Notes under the pieces: model-generated
Told to the model about the DNA's origin: nothing
The model's input: only the letters and a program-made list of their open reading frames with translations
Databases searched by the model: none
Program-made: the position numbers and the translations under genes
Shown here: positions 60,982-64,000 of the stretch, one piece after another
How positions within the stretch are numbered: the first letter of the stretch is position 1
Layout: every line of letters starts with the position of its first letter
Source of the DNA: Bacteroidota bacterium
GTDB taxonomy: Bacteria; Bacteroidota; Bacteroidia; B-17B0; Aurantibacillaceae
Assembly (NCBI GenBank): GCA_020403265.1
Contig: JADBXZ010000012.1
Coordinates: 62,001 to 126,000 of the forward strand
Direction of reading: 5' to 3'
DNA length: 64,000 nt

Positions 60982-61013
60982 TTTGGGTAAAACTAAAATA
61001 AATTCTACTTTTG
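60982..61013 (+). promoter_or_regulatory. Bacteroidota promoter of glyS-purD
   Basis: TTTG (60982-60985), 20 nt, then TACTTTTG (61006-61013) is a full consensus match. It overlaps the upstream ATG at 61011, which therefore cannot be the start of glyS, and supports ATG 61038. Confidence 0.7.
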
Positions 61014-61037
61014 TGGCTTCATTTAAAGTTGTTAATT

Positions 61038-62579
61038 ATGTCAGTGAAGCCCGAAGATTTTTTTAAAAACATCATCTCGCATTCTAAAGAATACGGTTAT
61101 ATTTTTCAAAGTTCAGAAATTTATGATGGCTTAAGTGCTGTATACGATTATGGACAAAATGGTGCCGAACTCAAAAAAAATATCAGAGAGTATTGGTGGA
61201 AAGCCATGGTTCAGTTACACGATAATATTGTGGGGATTGATGCTGCTATTTTTATGCACCCAACTGTTTGGAAAGCCAGCGGACACGTGGATGCTTTTAA
61301 CGACCCTTTAATCGATAATAAAGACAGCAAAAAACGCTACCGCGCAGACGTTCTCATTGAAGAACATGTTGCTAAAATTGAAGATAAAATCAAAAAAGAA
61401 GTAGAAAAAGCAGCAAAGCGTTTCGAGAACTTTGATGAAGCCATGTTTAGAAGCACCAATGCTCGTGTTGTTGAATATCAAAACAAAATAAACGAAATTA
61501 ATAATCGCTTTAAAACCGCGTTAAACGAAAACAATTTAGCAGAAGTTCGTCAAATAATTATTGATTGTGAAATTGTTTGCCCGATTAGTGGTAGCAGAAA
61601 CTGGACGGATGTTCGCCAGTTTAACTTAATGTTTAGCACCGCGATGGGAAGCGTTAGCGAAGAAGCCAGCACCATCTATTTAAGGCCTGAAACTGCACAA
61701 GGTATTTTTGTAAATTATTTAAATGTGCAAAAAACCGGGCGAATGAAAATACCTTTTGGTATTGCACAAACAGGAAAAGCATTCAGAAATGAAATTGTAG
61801 CACGTCAGTTTATTTTCAGAATGCGTGAGTTTGAGCAAATGGAAATGCAGTTTTTTGTGAAACCAGGCACAGAAAATCATTGGTACGATTACTGGAAAGA
61901 AAATCGTTTAAAATGGCATTTAAGTTTAGGACTTGGCAAAGAAAATTATAAATACCACGATCATTTAAAACTAGCGCATTACGCTAAGGCTGCTTGTGAC
62001 ATTGAGTTTCAATTTCCATTTGGCTTTAAAGAATTAGAAGGTATCCATTCCCGCTCAGATTTTGATTTAAAGCAACACGAAGAACACAGCGGTAAAAAAT
62101 TACAATACTTTGATGTTGAAGAAAATAAATCTTATGTGCCGTATGTAGTAGAAACAAGTGTTGGTTTAGATAGATTGTTCCTGTCAATTTTAAGCGCTGC
62201 ATACAAAGAAGAGCTATTAGAAAATGGTGAAACACGCGTCGTGTTGAGTTTACCACCTGCATTAGCGCCAACTAAAGTGGCCATCTTTCCGTTAGTTAAA
62301 AAAGACGGATTACCTGAGTTAGCTGAAAAAATTGTTAGCAAACTTAAGTTTGATTTTAATGTTGCTTACGATGAAAAAGACACTGTTGGTAAACGTTACC
62401 GTAGACAGGATGCTATTGGCACACCATATTGCATTACTGTTGATCATCAGAGTTTAGAAGATAATTGTGTTACCATTCGAAATAGAGATACCATGCAACA
62501 AGAGCGCATAAACATTGATGCATTGCATGCGTATTTAGAAGATAGAGTGACTTTAAAAAGTTTATTGAAACAATTATAA
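61038..62579 (+). CDS. glyS: Glycine--tRNA ligase (dimeric, single-chain type)
   Basis: Charges tRNA-Gly with glycine (513 residues, class II synthetase of the eukaryote-like alpha2 type). It begins MSVKPEDFFKN. Motif 2 lies at FRNEIVARQFIFRMREFEQM (near 255), with the Glu/Gly specificity loop YLRPETAQGIFVNY (near 215). Motif 3 is PYVVETSVGLDRL (near 375), and the anticodon-binding domain starts at APTKVAIFPLVKKDGLPEL (near 410). ATG 61038 is chosen because the upstream in-frame ATG lies inside the promoter. purD follows after 3 bp. Confidence 0.95.
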   Translation: MSVKPEDFFKNIISHSKEYGYIFQSSEIYDGLSAVYDYGQNGAELKKNIREYWWKAMVQLHDNIVGIDAAIFMHPTVWKASGHVDAFNDPLIDNKDSKKRYRADVLIEEHVAKIEDKIKKEVEKAAKRFENFDEAMFRSTNARVVEYQNKINEINNRFKTALNENNLAEVRQIIIDCEIVCPISGSRNWTDVRQFNLMFSTAMGSVSEEASTIYLRPETAQGIFVNYLNVQKTGRMKIPFGIAQTGKAFRNEIVARQFIFRMREFEQMEMQFFVKPGTENHWYDYWKENRLKWHLSLGLGKENYKYHDHLKLAHYAKAACDIEFQFPFGFKELEGIHSRSDFDLKQHEEHSGKKLQYFDVEENKSYVPYVVETSVGLDRLFLSILSAAYKEELLENGETRVVLSLPPALAPTKVAIFPLVKKDGLPELAEKIVSKLKFDFNVAYDEKDTVGKRYRRQDAIGTPYCITVDHQSLEDNCVTIRNRDTMQQERINIDALHAYLEDRVTLKSLLKQL

Positions 62580-62582
62580 ACC

Positions 62583-63866
62583 ATGAACGTTTTAATTTTA
62601 GGCTCAGGTGGCCGCGAACACGCCTTTGCATGGAAAATTGCTCAAAGTAAATTGTTGAATAATTTATACATCGCGCCGGGTAATGCAGGTACTGCCAACT
62701 GCGGTACCAATGTAAATATTGCCGTTACAGATTTTGAAGCCATCAAAAATTTAGTTTGGGAAAAAGATATTAATTTAGTTTTAGTTGGCCCCGAAGATCC
62801 TTTAGTTAAAGGCGTTCACGATTTCTTTTTAAACGATGATGTATTAAAAGACATTCCCGTTATTGGTCCTAAAAAAGATGGTGCACAATTAGAGGGAAGC
62901 AAAGATTTCAGCAAACAGTTTATGCAGCGCTATAAAGTGCCAACAGCACAATATGCAACGTTTACTAAAGAAACACTTGAACAAGGTTGTCAGTTTTTAG
63001 AATCCTTAAAACCACCTTATGTTCTTAAAGCAGATGGCTTAGCTGCGGGAAAAGGTGTCCTAATTTTGAATCAATTGCAGGAGGCTAAAGAAGAATTAAA
63101 GTCAATGCTGCTTGAAGCTAAATTCGGAAATGCAAGTTCGAAAGTTGTGATTGAAGAATTTTTGCACGGCATTGAACTATCGGTATTTGTTTTAACTGAT
63201 GGCATTAGCTATAAATTATTACCTTCTGCTAAAGATTATAAAAGGATCGGTGAAGGCGATACCGGGCTTAATACCGGCGGAATGGGCGCTGTCAGTCCGG
63301 TGCCTTTTGCAGACAATACTTTTCTTTCTAAAGTTGAAGAAAGAATTGTAAAACCAACCATCGAAGGTTTAAACAAAGAAGGAATTGATTACAGAGGATT
63401 TATTTTTATTGGCTTAATGAATTGTGGTGGGGAACCATATGTAATTGAATACAATTGCCGAATGGGCGACCCAGAAACAGAAGTTGTTATTCCAAGAATA
63501 GAAAGTGATTTCTTAGATTTATTGGTTGGTGTTGGGAATCAATGTTTGGAAGAAAAAGTTTATAAAACGTCAGAAAACACTGCTACAACCGTTGTACTAG
63601 TAAGTGGTGGTTATCCTGAGGATTTTAGTAAAGGTTACGAAATATCAGGTTTAAATGAGGTGAAAGAATCGCTTGTTTTTCACTCAGGCACTAAGTTTGA
63701 AGGTGAAAAAGTGGTTACAAACGGAGGAAGAGTTTTTGCGCTTACCAGTTTTGGAAACACAATTGAATCTGCGGCAAAAAAGTCTTTCAGTTCGGCAGAA
63801 AAAATTCATTACACAAATAAATATTACAGGAGAGATATCGGAAGAGACCTGATTAACTTCTTCTAG
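62583..63866 (+). CDS. purD: Phosphoribosylamine--glycine ligase
   Basis: Purine biosynthesis enzyme (427 residues, ATP-grasp fold) joining 5-phosphoribosylamine and glycine to GAR. It shows NVLILGSGGREHAFAWKI (N-terminal), the VGPEDPLVKGV loop, ATP-grasp motifs YVLKADGLAAGKGVLI (near 142) and IEEFLHGIELSVFVLTDG (near 192), and GDTGLNTGGMGAVSP (near 225). EYNCRMGDPETEVVIPRI follows near 285. It is co-transcribed with glyS, both using glycine. It ends close to a convergent gene at the window edge. Confidence 0.96.
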   Translation: MNVLILGSGGREHAFAWKIAQSKLLNNLYIAPGNAGTANCGTNVNIAVTDFEAIKNLVWEKDINLVLVGPEDPLVKGVHDFFLNDDVLKDIPVIGPKKDGAQLEGSKDFSKQFMQRYKVPTAQYATFTKETLEQGCQFLESLKPPYVLKADGLAAGKGVLILNQLQEAKEELKSMLLEAKFGNASSKVVIEEFLHGIELSVFVLTDGISYKLLPSAKDYKRIGEGDTGLNTGGMGAVSPVPFADNTFLSKVEERIVKPTIEGLNKEGIDYRGFIFIGLMNCGGEPYVIEYNCRMGDPETEVVIPRIESDFLDLLVGVGNQCLEEKVYKTSENTATTVVLVSGGYPEDFSKGYEISGLNEVKESLVFHSGTKFEGEKVVTNGGRVFALTSFGNTIESAAKKSFSSAEKIHYTNKYYRRDIGRDLINFF

Positions 63867-63923
63867 AAATTTGAGATTTTGTACTTTAAGGTTTTCAATA
63901 AATGCAAATTTTTTTAAGACAAA

Positions 63924-64000
63924 CTATAAATCAACGATTGTATCATTTTTGTAGTAAACACTGTCTTTAACGTTGCCTTTATCATCGTAATTTTTCCAAA
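63924..64000 (-). CDS. C-terminal end of a YwqK/MORN-like protein (5' part beyond window)
   Basis: The minus-strand frame from the window edge reads WKNYDDKGNVKDSVYYKNDT followed by IVDL and a TAG at 63924-63926. The pattern W-YDDKGN--DSVYY-ND is the repeat of the YwqK-like MORN-variant family common in Bacteroidota. Only 25 codons are visible, so the call is tentative. It is convergent with purD, and the 57-bp gap holds no clear terminator. Confidence 0.5.
   Translation of the reverse strand, partial: WKNYDDKGNVKDSVYYKNDTIVDL

Noticed and set aside
1-64000. CRISPR arrays, tRNA or rRNA genes, insertion sequences
   Set aside because: No regular direct repeats with spacers, no cloverleaf-like segments in the spacers examined, and no transposase-like frame were found.

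Overview
The window is chromosomal DNA from an AT-rich member of the Bacteroidota. The evidence is gldF/gldG, six secreted proteins with type IX secretion (T9SS) C-terminal sorting domains, a Bacteroidota-style LptD, a complete nuoA-N operon with a short NuoG, sdhCAB of the Bacteroidota type, and several matches to the phylum's promoter (TTTG, about 19-20 nt, TAnnTTTG). There is no rRNA, tRNA, CRISPR array, phage or insertion sequence that I can see. I do not assign a family or genus.

Layout. 1-2006: an ALDH7-type aldehyde dehydrogenase cut by the window edge and a YjjG-like phosphatase. 2096-6284: gldF, gldG, a small SnoaL-like secreted protein and a T9SS cargo protein. 6313-10921: lptD divergent from a SPOR-tailed amidase, then a small OmpA-like protein. 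10927-14827: sdhC-sdhA-[four-helix-bundle gene]-sdhB. 15199-20429: kup, rnhA and a T9SS type B protein. 20515-22786: a transaldolase-CBS fusion, a KdsC-like phosphatase and a CDP-alcohol phosphatidyltransferase. 22981-25054: an HTH protein and a class III-type PHA synthase. 25076-27528: a dead L,D-transpeptidase gene behind a Kir channel, then SCO and TlpA-like thiol proteins. 27713-30934: a large BNR-repeat T9SS protein. 31053-46353: the complex I operon, which also carries an ORF6N gene, a TonB-like gene and a second four-helix-bundle gene. 46371-52258: three tandem T9SS cargo genes, including a metzincin protease. 52339-54599: an XRE regulator, mutA and a small membrane protein. 54769-63866: a giant alpha-2-macroglobulin, glyS and purD. 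63924-64000: the tail of a YwqK-like gene.

How it fits together. The core is aerobic respiration (complex I and complex II share the quinone pool), envelope building (LptD, amidase, T9SS/gliding) and secreted adhesin- or protease-like proteins. PHA synthase and methylmalonyl-CoA mutase small subunit suggest polyester storage and propionyl-CoA metabolism.

The most unusual features are these. (1) Two four-helix-bundle genes sit exactly between core respiratory genes. Each is framed by a short imperfect inverted repeat whose downstream arm spans the stop codon, giving units of 423 and 420 bp, which looks like a minimal mobile cassette. (2) A transaldolase-fold protein with changed active-site residues is fused to a KdsD-like CBS pair and followed by a KdsC-like phosphatase, suggesting an undescribed sugar-phosphate route. 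(3) A class III-type PhaC has an HTH protein where PhaE would be expected. (4) An L,D-transpeptidase pseudogene keeps one reading frame interrupted by two TAA codons. (5) An ORF6N gene with repeated TCACAA-N-TTGTGA palindromes lies inside the nuo operon.
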